A stretch of 64,000 nt of DNA from Ignavibacteriota bacterium. GTDB lineage: Bacteria; Bacteroidota; Ignavibacteria; UBA10030; UBA6906. This document shows, one piece after another, positions 37,918-46,732 of the stretch. The notes beneath the pieces were generated by a model. It had not been told where the DNA came from. It saw only the letters and a program-made list of their open reading frames with translations, and did not search any database. The translations under genes were made by a program, and so were the position numbers. The stretch lies in the NCBI GenBank assembly GCA_016707525.1, contig JADJHP010000001.1:434001-498000 (forward strand), read 5' to 3'. The stretch's first letter is position 1. The number at the start of each line of letters is the position of its first letter.

Positions 37918-40017
37918 ATGTGGCACGCGTGTGCCCGCATGCGTGCGGCCTCTTTCTTCGTGATGAAGGGAGAGGCTTTTTCGTTGCATCCTTGCCCACC
38001 ACATAGACTCGCCGTCTGCATTCTCCTTGCCGCGTGCACCGTACTGTCCACCGGCCCCGCGCTCGCCCAACAGGATTCCTCCCGCGCCACGGGTACGGAT
38101 ACAGTCCGTACATACCTCCTCCATGAGATGATCGTTACGAGCCAGCGCATCCCCCGGCCTGCTCTCGCATCGCCATCCCGCGCCGTTGTCCTCTCACGCA
38201 GGACCATCGAAGCCACTGGCGCGACCTCTCTGGCCTCTGTGCTTTCGGTCGCGAGCGGACTCTTCGTCAAGGATTACGGAGGTGTTTCCGGGCTGAAAAC
38301 CATTTCCCAGCGGGGACTTGGCACCGAACACACGCTCCTCCTTCTGAACGGTCTTCCCGCGAACAGCACCCACAACGGCGGGTTCGATCTGGGCCTGTTC
38401 TCAATATTTGATATCGGATCGGTGGAGATCGTTCAGGGCGGACAGTCCGCTTTGCAGGGAGCTCATGCAGTGGCGGGTGTGGTGAATGTGCTCACCCGCA
38501 CGATGGACGTGGGAACGTCGTTGGAAGGCGGAGTTTCGGTCGGTTCGTTTGGATACCGCAACTATCATCTTGCAGCAGGTGACGGCGCATCGTCGGTCCG
38601 CTGGAGAGTGAGTGCTTCCCGCGAGACGAGTACAGAAGATTTTCCGTTCGATCTCAGGAATGGCCCCGTCGTGTATCCCCTCGTCCGTACGAATGCCGAC
38701 GTGTATGCAGACCGGTTGTCGGCCTCCTGCACGGGCCCTCTCGGTACGGATCTCCGGTTCGAGGCCATGGCCGCCGTGCTCGATGCAGAACGGGGTGTCC
38801 CCGGTGTTGTGACAGGACCGTATAGTGCAGGACAGGGGCGGCAGGTCGACAGGACGGCGCTGGTGCAGGCATCGCTGACGGTGGTGCCCGGGCCGTCGGT
38901 GTCGTGGGAAACGCGCGTCCAGGGGCAGTATGGGTACCAGCGCTACCGTGATCCCGGATTGACCATCGGGTTCGTTCCCGTGGACAACTACACGACCACC
39001 CGTGAAGTGCATGTTGAATCGCATGCCGGCGTGCAGGTCGGCACCGGTACGCAGCTGTACGTGGGTGGCGACGTGACCCTGGTGAAGGGTGACGGGAACA
39101 CCTATCGCCGTGAGGCCCGGCGTGATGCGTGGGGGGGAGCGGTCGCCGCGGAGCACATCATTCTCGGATCGAACAAGGTGTTCCATATCGTTGCCTTCCC
39201 CGCGCTCCGGTACGACCACGTTTCGTCATCGCTCGAAGCCTGGAGTCCCCAGCTTGGACTCTTGTTGCACTGTCCGGTGGATCTGTCATTCCTTTTTCGT
39301 GACGCATCGTTCCGGGTCCGGGCCATGACCAGCAGGAACTTCCGCACGCCGACGTTCAACGAGCTGTACTATGCAGGCGGTGGAGGTATCGGCAATCCGG
39401 ACCTGCGCCCGGAGCGGTCGACCGGCTACGAGGCCGGCGTGGGTTGGTCGGGCCGATGGCTTGGCGAACACCGCGTCGATGTCACCGGATTCGTCACCGA
39501 CATGACCGACAGGATCGTATGGGTGTCCGCACCGGGGGGCAATGTCACTCCGCGCAATCTGCGGCGGGTCGATTCCAGGGGCGTTGAGGTCACGTATGCA
39601 TTCGATGCGGGAGTCCTTCACGTAGATGCCCGCTACACCCGGCAGAGATCACTCAAAATGTCAGAGGACTATCCCGGCGATCCCAACACGCATGTCCCTG
39701 TCATCTATGCCCCCGAAGAGACCGCGGGGCTGCAGGGAGCCTGGACGTACGAAACGGGAGTGCATGCCATCAGCGCGATCGATCTCTCCGCCGGGTTCAC
39801 TTTTGTGGGCCATCGGTTCATTACGGAGGACGCTCAGGGATTCCTGCCGGCGTACCATGTGATGAGCGGAGGTGTTGGGGTGTCTCTGGCGGTCCGGGAT
39901 GTGCGCATGCATCTTCAGCTTCAGGTGGACAATGCGCTTGGCGCCTCGTATGAGGTGATGGCGGGATACCCGATGCCTCCGCGGTCGTTCCGGCTGTCGT
40001 GTGATGTCTCCTATTGA
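37918..40017 (+). CDS. btuB: TonB-dependent receptor for vitamin B12 (BtuB-like)
   Basis: Outer-membrane receptor of about 699 residues. The hydrophobic export signal (LAVCILLAACTVLSTGPALA) follows an unusually long N-terminal extension. The plug domain includes LLHEMIVTSQRIPRPALASP (TonB-box region), LASVLSVASGLFVKDYGG, GLKTISQRGLGTEHTLLLLN and VEIVQGGQSALQGAHAVAGV. A 22-strand barrel with FRTPTFNELYYAGGGGIGNP and DLRPERSTGYEAG near the end is typical. Substrate is inferred from the riboswitch and the BtuG-like neighbour. GTG at 37912 is as likely a start as ATG at 37918, being better spaced from AAGGAG. Confidence 0.88.
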   Translation: MWHACARMRAASFFVMKGEAFSLHPCPPHRLAVCILLAACTVLSTGPALAQQDSSRATGTDTVRTYLLHEMIVTSQRIPRPALASPSRAVVLSRRTIEATGATSLASVLSVASGLFVKDYGGVSGLKTISQRGLGTEHTLLLLNGLPANSTHNGGFDLGLFSIFDIGSVEIVQGGQSALQGAHAVAGVVNVLTRTMDVGTSLEGGVSVGSFGYRNYHLAAGDGASSVRWRVSASRETSTEDFPFDLRNGPVVYPLVRTNADVYADRLSASCTGPLGTDLRFEAMAAVLDAERGVPGVVTGPYSAGQGRQVDRTALVQASLTVVPGPSVSWETRVQGQYGYQRYRDPGLTIGFVPVDNYTTTREVHVESHAGVQVGTGTQLYVGGDVTLVKGDGNTYRREARRDAWGGAVAAEHIILGSNKVFHIVAFPALRYDHVSSSLEAWSPQLGLLLHCPVDLSFLFRDASFRVRAMTSRNFRTPTFNELYYAGGGGIGNPDLRPERSTGYEAGVGWSGRWLGEHRVDVTGFVTDMTDRIVWVSAPGGNVTPRNLRRVDSRGVEVTYAFDAGVLHVDARYTRQRSLKMSEDYPGDPNTHVPVIYAPEETAGLQGAWTYETGVHAISAIDLSAGFTFVGHRFITEDAQGFLPAYHVMSGGVGVSLAVRDVRMHLQLQVDNALGASYEVMAGYPMPPRSFRLSCDVSY

Positions 40018-40076
40018 TCTGTGTGCTCACCGCCGCCTGCGGGTCGGCGTTCTCTGTATCAGAAAGGACGAAGTCC

Positions 40077-41144
40077 ATGAAACGTGTCTCACTGCTCTGC
40101 CTCCCTTTGCTTGTCGTGCTGTCTTCGTGCACCAAGGACCCGGTGACACCGGAAACGTCCGCTGCGGCGGTCCCCGCTGCGAGGGGAGTATTCATCCTGA
40201 ACGAAGGGGATTTCAGTGATGCAACCGGAGCCAGGCTCTCGCTGTACGACCTGGCTCGCGATACGGTATCCATCGATGTCGTTGAAGGGGCCAACGCCGG
40301 GCAGCACCTGGGCAACACCGGCGATGATATGATCGTCTTCCGGGACCGAATCTATCTCCTCATGAGCGGCTCGGAGAATATCGTCGTCGTCAGCACGGCG
40401 GACCATCACATCATCCAATCCGCCTACTTCCCGGGGAGGGTCCCGCATAGCATGGTCCTGGATTCCGCCCGGAACCGCCTGTATCTCACGGAGCTCTACC
40501 GCAATGCCGTGGTCGCCGTTGATCTGGCGACGCTGAATGTGGTGGATACTGTCGCCGTGGGAGCGAACCCCCAAGAGATGCTCCTGGAGGGGGATGTCCT
40601 CTATGTGTGCAATTCCGGGTACGGGTCGAGCAAGACCGTGAGCGTGGTGGGGCTGTCACCCCTGAGCGTCGTCAAGACCCTCACGCTGCGTGAAGGCCCA
40701 ACAGGTATCACCCGGTCCAGTGATGGGTCGATCTTCATCGCCTGCACGGGAAATCCGTACAGTGTGCCCGCCGTCCCGGGGGGTGTGTACAGGATCAACA
40801 CCACCACGAGGTCGGTCCAGGATTCCGTGGTCATGACCGACCCCCTCTGGGGGACGGTGTGTGCGGGAAACGCCGGGGAGATCTTCTTCATCGGCGTGAC
40901 CCCGGGGAGCTTCTACGGTGGCCCGGTGCATCGGTATAGTGCTGCATCGAAAACGCTTAGCACATCTGTCGTCGGCGGAACGCATTACGGGATGGCCGTG
41001 GACGCATCGTCGGGTGATCTGTACGTTGCGGATGCGAAGAACTTTGCAAGCAGGGGCGAGGTCCGGATCTATTCGCAGGCATTGACGTTGAAGCGGACCC
41101 TCGCCGTTCAGAGGGGGCCTGCGGTCTTTGCATTCAAGCGCTGA
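40077..41144 (+). CDS. Surface lipoprotein with YncE-like beta-propeller (BtuG-like)
   Basis: A 355-residue lipoprotein. The signal VSLLCLPLLVVLSSC ends at the lipid-bearing Cys (lipobox LSSC). The mature part is a predicted beta-propeller: repeated blades such as GVFILNEGDFSDATGARLSL, DRIYLLMSGSENIVVVST, MVLDSARNRLYLTELYRNAV and VDTVAVGANPQEMLLEGDVL. In Bacteroides, BtuG is a B12-binding propeller lipoprotein that sits on BtuB. The same order (riboswitch, receptor, propeller lipoprotein) is seen here with a 59-bp gap, so this is probably its functional counterpart. That is inferred from context and fold, not from binding residues. Confidence 0.75.
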   Translation: MKRVSLLCLPLLVVLSSCTKDPVTPETSAAAVPAARGVFILNEGDFSDATGARLSLYDLARDTVSIDVVEGANAGQHLGNTGDDMIVFRDRIYLLMSGSENIVVVSTADHHIIQSAYFPGRVPHSMVLDSARNRLYLTELYRNAVVAVDLATLNVVDTVAVGANPQEMLLEGDVLYVCNSGYGSSKTVSVVGLSPLSVVKTLTLREGPTGITRSSDGSIFIACTGNPYSVPAVPGGVYRINTTTRSVQDSVVMTDPLWGTVCAGNAGEIFFIGVTPGSFYGGPVHRYSAASKTLSTSVVGGTHYGMAVDASSGDLYVADAKNFASRGEVRIYSQALTLKRTLAVQRGPAVFAFKR

Positions 41145-41147
41145 TAG

Positions 41148-41179
41148 GTGGCAATTTCCCCCCGATTTCTCTACATTTA
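41148..41179 (+). promoter_or_regulatory. gltX: Possible promoter for gltX (weak -33 match)
   Basis: TACATTTA at 41172-41179 fits the -7 element, but at 20 bp upstream the sequence is TGG instead of TTG. It lies 68 bp ahead of the GTG at 41247. Confidence 0.35.
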
Positions 41180-41246
41180 AGAATGAATCCCGCCACGTTT
41201 CAGGTGGCGGGAGAGCTTCATCCTCTCTCATTATCACAGGTCAGCT

Positions 41247-42689
41247 GTGTCCACGGTCCGAGTTCGCTTCGCCCCGAGTCCGACGGGTTACCTTCATGTC
41301 GGAGGCCTCCGCACGGCGTTGTACAACTATCTCTTTGCGAAGAAGCACGGCGGGGCCTTCCTGCTGCGCATCGAAGACACGGACCGCACACGCCTCGTTG
41401 AAGGGGCCGTCGAGAATCTCATCCGGACCCTCGGATGGGCAGGGCTCCGGTTTGACGAAGGACCCGGCGCCGGAGGGGACCGTGGTCCCTACGTTCAGTC
41501 CGAGCGCCTTTCGTTGTATCGCACGTACGCGGAACAGTTGATCCGCGACGGCCACGCGTACTACGCATTCGATACGGCCGAAGAGTTGGAGCTGATGAAG
41601 GCGGAGCAGGAGCGGCTGAAGCTCACGCCGAAGTACGACCGGCGCGCATTGAAGCTCTCTGCCGCGGAGGTGGAGGCGAAACTCGCCTCGGGCGCCCCCT
41701 CTGTCGTGCGCCTGCGCGTGCCGGATGCGACGACGGTGGTGATCGAGGACGTGGTCCGGGGCCATGTGGAGTTCGAGAGTGCCATGATCGACGATCAGGT
41801 GCTGCTGAAATCCGATGGCTACCCGACGTACCACCTGGCGAACGTTGTGGATGACCATCTCATGCGCATCACCCATGTGATCCGCGGGGAGGAATGGCTC
41901 TCAAGTACGCCCAAGCACGTCCTTCTCTATCAGGCGTTCGGGTGGGCAATGCCGGTATTCGCCCATCTTCCGCTCTTGTTGAACCCCGACCGATCGAAGT
42001 TGAGCAAACGCCAGGGGGATGTTGCGGTCGAAGATTATATGCGGAAGGGATATCTCCCTGAAGCCTTGCTGAACTTCATCGCCTTCCTCGGGTGGAATCC
42101 GGGCGACGAGCGGGAGATATTCTCGCTGGAGGAACTTGTCCGCGAGTTCACGTTGGAACGGGTAGGGAAGTCCGGGGCGGTATTCAACATCGAGAAACTG
42201 GACTCGGTGAACAAGGAGTATATCAAGGCGGCTTCCACGGCACGGCTGACGGAGGAGATCCGTCACCGCCTCACCGCGCACGGGATGGCCGTACCTCCGG
42301 ATCACCATATCGCCGGCGTGATCGTGCTGATGAAGGAGCGGGTCGCCACGCTGGAGGAATTCGTCACGGGATGCGGCTACCTCTACGCGGACCCTGCGGC
42401 GTATGACGAGGAGGCCATCAAGAAGAACTGGAAACCCGAGACCGGGGGATGGTTGCGTGAGTTGCTGCCCCTCTTGCCGGGCGCCGACGGATTCACGGCC
42501 TCGTCCCTGGAATCCATTGTCAAAGAACGGGCCACCGTGATCGGTGTCGGGGCAGGAAAACTCATTCATCCGCTCCGCCTCGCGGTCAGCGGTACTTCCA
42601 AAGGCCCAGGGTTGTTTGAGATGATGGAACTCCTCGGCCGGGATGCCTGCGTTCGCCGGATCGGGCGGGCACTGGCCGCTCTCGGTTGA
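41247..42689 (+). CDS. gltX: Glutamyl-tRNA synthetase
   Basis: Class I synthetase charging tRNA-Glu, 480 residues. RFAPSPTGYLHVGGLRTALY carries the HIGH-type motif (HVGG) at the N-terminus. LLRIEDTDRTRLVEG and the ATP loop RSKLSKRQGDVAVEDY near residue 250 are standard. GWNPGDEREIFSLEELVREF leads into the anticodon-binding helical domain. Start is GTG at 41247, where family similarity begins (STVRVRFAPSPTG). Whether it also charges tRNA-Gln depends on gatCAB, which is not in the window. Confidence 0.96.
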   Translation: MSTVRVRFAPSPTGYLHVGGLRTALYNYLFAKKHGGAFLLRIEDTDRTRLVEGAVENLIRTLGWAGLRFDEGPGAGGDRGPYVQSERLSLYRTYAEQLIRDGHAYYAFDTAEELELMKAEQERLKLTPKYDRRALKLSAAEVEAKLASGAPSVVRLRVPDATTVVIEDVVRGHVEFESAMIDDQVLLKSDGYPTYHLANVVDDHLMRITHVIRGEEWLSSTPKHVLLYQAFGWAMPVFAHLPLLLNPDRSKLSKRQGDVAVEDYMRKGYLPEALLNFIAFLGWNPGDEREIFSLEELVREFTLERVGKSGAVFNIEKLDSVNKEYIKAASTARLTEEIRHRLTAHGMAVPPDHHIAGVIVLMKERVATLEEFVTGCGYLYADPAAYDEEAIKKNWKPETGGWLRELLPLLPGADGFTASSLESIVKERATVIGVGAGKLIHPLRLAVSGTSKGPGLFEMMELLGRDACVRRIGRALAALG

Positions 42690-42716
42690 TTCTCCCGCTC
42701 CCTATGGCTATATTAC
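42686..42716 (+). promoter_or_regulatory. Promoter-like site for folB-folK-dck
   Basis: TTG at 42686-42688 (overlapping the gltX stop), exactly 20 bp, TATATTAC at 42709-42716. Transcription would start near 42722. Confidence 0.5.
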
Positions 42717-42754
42717 CACATATGGAACCAGCCGGGAGCAGTACCGCCAGCCAC

Positions 42755-43108
42755 GTGATCCGCATCAGAAATGCGGTCTTTTATGCTTATCACGGCGTCA
42801 TGGCGGACGAACAGAATCTGGGCGGCAAGTTTGAGATCGATGTGGACCTCTACGGTGATTTCTCTGAGGCTGCCCGAACGGATTCACTCAAGAACACGGT
42901 CGATTACGAACGCGTGTACGGGTTCATTGGCGCCACCGTGCTGGCGAAGAAGTACTACCTGCTCGAAGCGCTCGGACGGGTGATCGCCACGGGACTCATC
43001 GCAGAGTTCCCGCCGTTGAGCGCGGTGACGGTCCGGATCCGGAAACCGCATCCACCGGTCCGCGGGGTCGTCGACTATGTGGAGGTTGAGACGAGCGAGC
43101 ACCGATGA
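42755..43108 (+). CDS. folB: Dihydroneopterin aldolase
   Basis: Cleaves dihydroneopterin to 6-hydroxymethyl-dihydropterin and glycolaldehyde in folate synthesis; forms an octamer. VIRIRNAVFYAYHGVMADEQ at the N-terminus is the usual FolB opening with the H-G pair. LGGKFEIDVDLYG, TVDYERVYGFI and VTVRIRKPHPPVRGVVDYVE follow. GTG at 42755 gives the family's normal length (117 residues) and lies downstream of the predicted transcription start. ATG at 42722 would add 11 unrelated residues and coincide with that start. The stop overlaps folK (ATGA). Confidence 0.92.
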   Translation: MIRIRNAVFYAYHGVMADEQNLGGKFEIDVDLYGDFSEAARTDSLKNTVDYERVYGFIGATVLAKKYYLLEALGRVIATGLIAEFPPLSAVTVRIRKPHPPVRGVVDYVEVETSEHR

Positions 43109-43611
43109 GCACCTACCGGGCGTTCATAGGCCTCGGGTCGAATGTGGGGGAGCGCTTCCATCACATCACGGATGCTGCCGTTGCGTTGCGTGGCATCCCC
43201 AGGACCTCGGTGGTATGGTTCTCCCCGGTCTATGACACCGATGCATGGGGCAAGACCGACCAGGCGCGATTCCTGAACGCAGCGTGTGAGGTCTCGACGG
43301 AACTGGAGCCTGCAGAACTCCTGGCGGCGCTGAAGGAGATCGAGACACGCCTGGGCCGTACGATGCACGAGCACTGGGGGCCACGCGAAATCGACCTGGA
43401 TATCCTGCTGTATGATGGCATGGTCGTGGAGACGCCGGAGGTCTGTGTTCCGCACCGCGACCTTGCGAACCGGAGATTCGTGCTTGTTCCGCTCAGGGAC
43501 ATCGCGCCCGACCTTGTCCATCCGATCTCAGGGTTGACGGTCGAAGAGATGGCCTCGGCGTGTTCGGATCAGGGACGTGTGGTCAGATCCAACCATTACA
43601 TCACCGTGTAG
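43105..43611 (+). CDS. folK: 2-amino-4-hydroxy-6-hydroxymethyldihydropteridine pyrophosphokinase
   Basis: Transfers pyrophosphate from ATP to hydroxymethyl-dihydropterin, the step after FolB. The 168-residue protein has AFIGLGSNVGERFHHI, SPVYDTDAWGKTDQARFLNA, ETRLGRTMHEHWGPREIDLD with the Mg-binding D-x-D (DLDILLYD) and VPHRDLANRRFVLVPL. It overlaps folB by 4 bp. folP is not present here. The 3' end is 28 bp from the kinase start. Confidence 0.94.
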   Translation: MSTYRAFIGLGSNVGERFHHITDAAVALRGIPRTSVVWFSPVYDTDAWGKTDQARFLNAACEVSTELEPAELLAALKEIETRLGRTMHEHWGPREIDLDILLYDGMVVETPEVCVPHRDLANRRFVLVPLRDIAPDLVHPISGLTVEEMASACSDQGRVVRSNHYITV

Positions 43612-43639
43612 CCTCCGTCAATGCATCAAGGAAGAACGC

Positions 43640-44317
43640 GTGTCACCACAGGACCATAACGCCCCCGCACCACAGACCGACCTCCGGTACATCGCGATCG
43701 AAGGCGTGATCGGCGCCGGAAAGACGACGCTTGCCCGTATGGTGGGCGAGACCCTGGGTGCCCGTGTCGTCCTCGAACAGTTCGAAGAGAATCCGTTCCT
43801 GAAGGATTTCTATCGTGATCCGGAGCGATATGCCTTCCAGACACAGATCTTTTTCCTCTTGACGCGCTACAAGCAGCAACGGAACCTGTTCCAGGGGGAT
43901 CTGTTCCAGAGTTTCATCGTCACGGATTACATCTTTGAAAAGGACAAGATCTTCGCGTACCTCAACCTGCAGGACGAGGAGCTGAAGCTGTACGAGACGC
44001 TGGTGAACAGCATCGAACACAACATTCCGACGCCCGATCTCGTGGTGTACCTGCAGTCCAGTGTACCGCGGCTGATGTCCAACATCAAGCAGCGTGGACG
44101 TTCGTTCGAGAACCACATGTCCGAATCGTACATCAAGGAACTGAACGAAGCGTACAACTACTTCTTCTTCCGGTACAAGGCCACGCCGTTGCTGATCGTG
44201 AATGGCACGGAGATCGATTTCGTCGGGAACAAGGATCATTATGACCAGCTCGTGCGCGAGATCCTCCGGCCGACGCGTGCACCGGTCGAGTATTACAACC
44301 CCAGGGTTCAGCCGTAA
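43640..44317 (+). CDS. Deoxynucleoside kinase (dCK/dGK family)
   Basis: Phosphorylates deoxynucleosides for nucleotide salvage. 225 residues. The P-loop IAIEGVIGAGKTTLARMVGE lies near residue 17. RYAFQTQIFFLLTRYKQQR is the substrate-site helix, and VTDYIFEKDKIFAYLNL has the D-R/Y-type motif. LVVYLQSSVPRLMSNIKQRG near 135 is followed by the lid. GTG at 43640 was chosen because CAAGGAAG lies upstream and family similarity starts soon after. Which nucleoside it prefers cannot be read from sequence. Confidence 0.88.
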   Translation: MSPQDHNAPAPQTDLRYIAIEGVIGAGKTTLARMVGETLGARVVLEQFEENPFLKDFYRDPERYAFQTQIFFLLTRYKQQRNLFQGDLFQSFIVTDYIFEKDKIFAYLNLQDEELKLYETLVNSIEHNIPTPDLVVYLQSSVPRLMSNIKQRGRSFENHMSESYIKELNEAYNYFFFRYKATPLLIVNGTEIDFVGNKDHYDQLVREILRPTRAPVEYYNPRVQP

Positions 44318-44328
44318 GCGGAGGAGGC

Positions 44329-44565
44329 ATGGGTATCATGCGTTTGATATTGTTCTTTATCACCGGATGGATCCTGTGGAGGATCATCCGGGTCATGTTG
44401 CGGATGGGTGCATCGTCCCGCAACACTGACAACGCCGGCATCGATATGGACACGCCGTCGGCGCCGGGCGCTTCCAGGGTCCGGCGCACGATCCAGGACG
44501 CGGAATTCGAAGACCTGACCCCGCCGCCTGCCGGCGACAAGAAGCAGGAACAACCCCGCGCATGA
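44329..44565 (+). CDS. Small single-pass membrane protein of unknown function
   Basis: 78 residues. One N-terminal membrane helix (LILFFITGWILWRIIRVMLR) is followed by a polar, Pro/Gln-rich cytoplasmic-type tail ending DKKQEQPRA. GGAGG lies just upstream of the ATG. It ends in an ATGA overlap with the GT9 gene, so it is a real, translated gene in the operon. The family was not recognised. Its layout resembles DUF4834-type small proteins found in Bacteroidota. Confidence 0.7.
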   Translation: MGIMRLILFFITGWILWRIIRVMLRMGASSRNTDNAGIDMDTPSAPGASRVRRTIQDAEFEDLTPPPAGDKKQEQPRA

Positions 44566-45713
44566 GTCCTGCGCCAGGCCATCTTCGCCGGATGGAGCGG
44601 GGTGTGAAGAGGATGGCGCTGACAGTGGCACGTGCGCTGTTCCGTCAGCGCCGGCACGATCCGCTCCAGAGTGATGCGATCCGCCGGATCCTCATCATAC
44701 GGCAGCACAATCAGCTGGGCGACATGCTGTGTGCGACGCCTCTCCTGCGTGCCGTCCGGTCCCGTTTCCCCGATGCCTTCATTGCACTGCTGACCAGCCC
44801 GGTGAATCATGCCGTCATGATGCACCATCCGGCCCTGGATGAAACGATCCTGTTCGACAAGCGGCAGTTCCTGGCCGGGGGGCGCCTTCACCCCCTCCGT
44901 TTGATACGGTTCGTGCGATCGCTGCGCGCACGCACGTTCGACCTCGTCCTCGTCCCTGCCACCGTCTCGATGTCCGCAACCAGCGACTTCCTGGCCTATG
45001 CCACGGGTGCGCGATGGCGCCTCGGCGTCGGTTCCCTGGAGGGGGTGGAGAACCCCTCGGCGTTCTTCTATACGGAGGGAGTGGTGCTTTCCTGGACAGG
45101 GAAGGGACCTGTTCACCAGACCATCCGGAACATGGATGTCGCCCGTTCGTTGTCCCTCCCTGACCCGGGGCAGGCCCTGAACCTTGAGCTGACAGAGGAA
45201 GAGAAAGCCTCTGCTGCAAGAAAATGGCCGAACCGGGGAGGCCGGCGGATGATGGCCTTCCATGTGGGAGCAGGGAAGGTCCCGAATCGGTGGCCTGCCG
45301 ATCGGTTCGCTAATATAATAGATGCGGTGGTTGGGAACCTCGGGTATGATGCGATTCTGATCTGTGGGCCGATGGATGAAGGCCCCGTTGAGGCAGTGTT
45401 TTCGGCTTTACACGTTGATGTACAACGTGTTGTAAATGAGTCAATTAGGGCAGTTGCTTCATGTCTTTCCCGTGTCGATCTCCTGGTCTCGAACGACACC
45501 GGGATCATGCATGTCGGGGCCGCAGTAGGGATCCCCGTGCTGTCATTGTTTGGTCCTACTGACCCCCAGCAGTGGGCACCAGTCGGACCCCGGCATCGTT
45601 GTATAAAGAGCAGGACCAGTGATATCGCCGATATCACAGCCGAAGAGGTGCTGAAGCACATAACAGAGATGACCGGGAGCACGGGAGCACCGGCAGGGAG
45701 AAGGGCGCAATGA
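44562..45713 (+). CDS. Glycosyltransferase family 9 (heptosyltransferase-like)
   Basis: GT-B enzyme of 383 residues of the LPS heptosyltransferase family. RILIIRQHNQLGDMLCATPL is the classical N-terminal motif with the catalytic-site Asp. Then LRAVRSRFPDAFIALLTSPV, FHVGAGKVPNRWPADRFANI and SNDTGIMHVGAAVGIPVLSL (donor-binding D-T-G-x-M-H) and LFGPTDPQQWAPVG. Probably adds a core sugar to lipid A-linked oligosaccharide. Codon choice is more AT-rich near 45305-45450 than elsewhere in the gene. It overlaps nadA by 4 bp. Confidence 0.9.
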   Translation: MSPAPGHLRRMERGVKRMALTVARALFRQRRHDPLQSDAIRRILIIRQHNQLGDMLCATPLLRAVRSRFPDAFIALLTSPVNHAVMMHHPALDETILFDKRQFLAGGRLHPLRLIRFVRSLRARTFDLVLVPATVSMSATSDFLAYATGARWRLGVGSLEGVENPSAFFYTEGVVLSWTGKGPVHQTIRNMDVARSLSLPDPGQALNLELTEEEKASAARKWPNRGGRRMMAFHVGAGKVPNRWPADRFANIIDAVVGNLGYDAILICGPMDEGPVEAVFSALHVDVQRVVNESIRAVASCLSRVDLLVSNDTGIMHVGAAVGIPVLSLFGPTDPQQWAPVGPRHRCIKSRTSDIADITAEEVLKHITEMTGSTGAPAGRRAQ

Positions 45714-46651
45714 TGATAGGCAAGAATGCGGGGATCGACTACCGCAAAGAGATCCTCCGGCTCAAAGGAGAGATGAACGCGGTCCTCCTGGCGCATTACT
45801 ATCAGGATTCCGAGATCCAGGACCTCGCGGATGTCATTGGTGATAGTCTTGAACTATCCCGGCGGGCCGCTTCGACGAGTGCTGACGTGATCGTGTTCGC
45901 GGGTGTTCATTTCATGGCGGAGACGGCCAAGATCCTCAATCCCGACAAATTGGTCCTGCTGCCGGACCTTGCAGCCGGATGTTCGCTCGCGGAAGGGGCG
46001 CCCGGACCGGCATTCCGGGCATGGCGCGAGGCCCATCCCGGGCACGTGTCCATCACCTATATCAATTGTTCCGCGGAGGTGAAAGCAGAAAGCGATATCA
46101 TCTGTACGTCGAGCAATGCCGAAAAGATCATCCGGCAGATACCTCTGGACCAGCCGATCCTGTTCGCTCCGGACCGGAACCTGGGGCGGTACCTGAGCAA
46201 GAAGACGGGTCGGGACATGGTCCTGTGGGATGGTTCCTGCGTGGTGCATGAAACGTTCAGCGAGGCGAAGGTCATCGAACTGCAGATGGCGCATCCTGAC
46301 GCAGAACTGATCGCACACCCGGAGTGCGAGTCGGCGCTCCTGTCGCGTGCCTCGTACATCGGCTCGACCTCGGCGCTGCTCGCGTACGTTCAGAAAGCTT
46401 CCGCGCGACGGTTCATCGTCGCCACCGAGCCCGGCATCATCCACCAGATGAAGAAAGCCGCCCCGGAGAAGGAGTATATCCCGGCACCTCCGCTTGCGAA
46501 TTGTGCATGCAATGAGTGCCCGTACATGAAACTGAACACGCTGGAAAAGCTCTACCTCTGCATGAAGAACCGGGCCCCGGAGATCATCATGGACGAGGCG
46601 ACGCGTGCGAGGGCGCTACGCCCGATCCAGCGGATGCTTGCCATGAGTTGA
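45710..46651 (+). CDS. nadA: Quinolinate synthase
   Basis: 4Fe-4S enzyme condensing iminoaspartate with dihydroxyacetone phosphate to quinolinate, the substrate of NadC (22218). 313 residues. AVLLAHYYQDSEIQDLADVI, FAGVHFMAETAKILNPDKLV, and three cluster-ligand regions: YINCSAEVKAESDIICTSSN, ELIAHPECESALL and LANCACNECPYMKLNTLEKL. The ATGATG start overlaps the GT9 stop. nadB is not seen, so iminoaspartate must come from an enzyme encoded elsewhere. Confidence 0.95.
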   Translation: MMIGKNAGIDYRKEILRLKGEMNAVLLAHYYQDSEIQDLADVIGDSLELSRRAASTSADVIVFAGVHFMAETAKILNPDKLVLLPDLAAGCSLAEGAPGPAFRAWREAHPGHVSITYINCSAEVKAESDIICTSSNAEKIIRQIPLDQPILFAPDRNLGRYLSKKTGRDMVLWDGSCVVHETFSEAKVIELQMAHPDAELIAHPECESALLSRASYIGSTSALLAYVQKASARRFIVATEPGIIHQMKKAAPEKEYIPAPPLANCACNECPYMKLNTLEKLYLCMKNRAPEIIMDEATRARALRPIQRMLAMS

Positions 46652-46657
46652 GCCGGA

Positions 46658-46688
46658 TTGACCATGGTGTGATCATTTAGTATATTTC
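46658..46688 (+). promoter_or_regulatory. asnS: Promoter-like site for asnS
   Basis: TTG at 46658-46660, exactly 20 bp, TATATTTC at 46681-46688, 44 bp upstream of the asnS ATG. Confidence 0.65.
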
Positions 46689-46732
46689 GCCCGATTCCTT
46701 CCTCTTCCATTGTGTTTGCAAAGGTACTCCCG

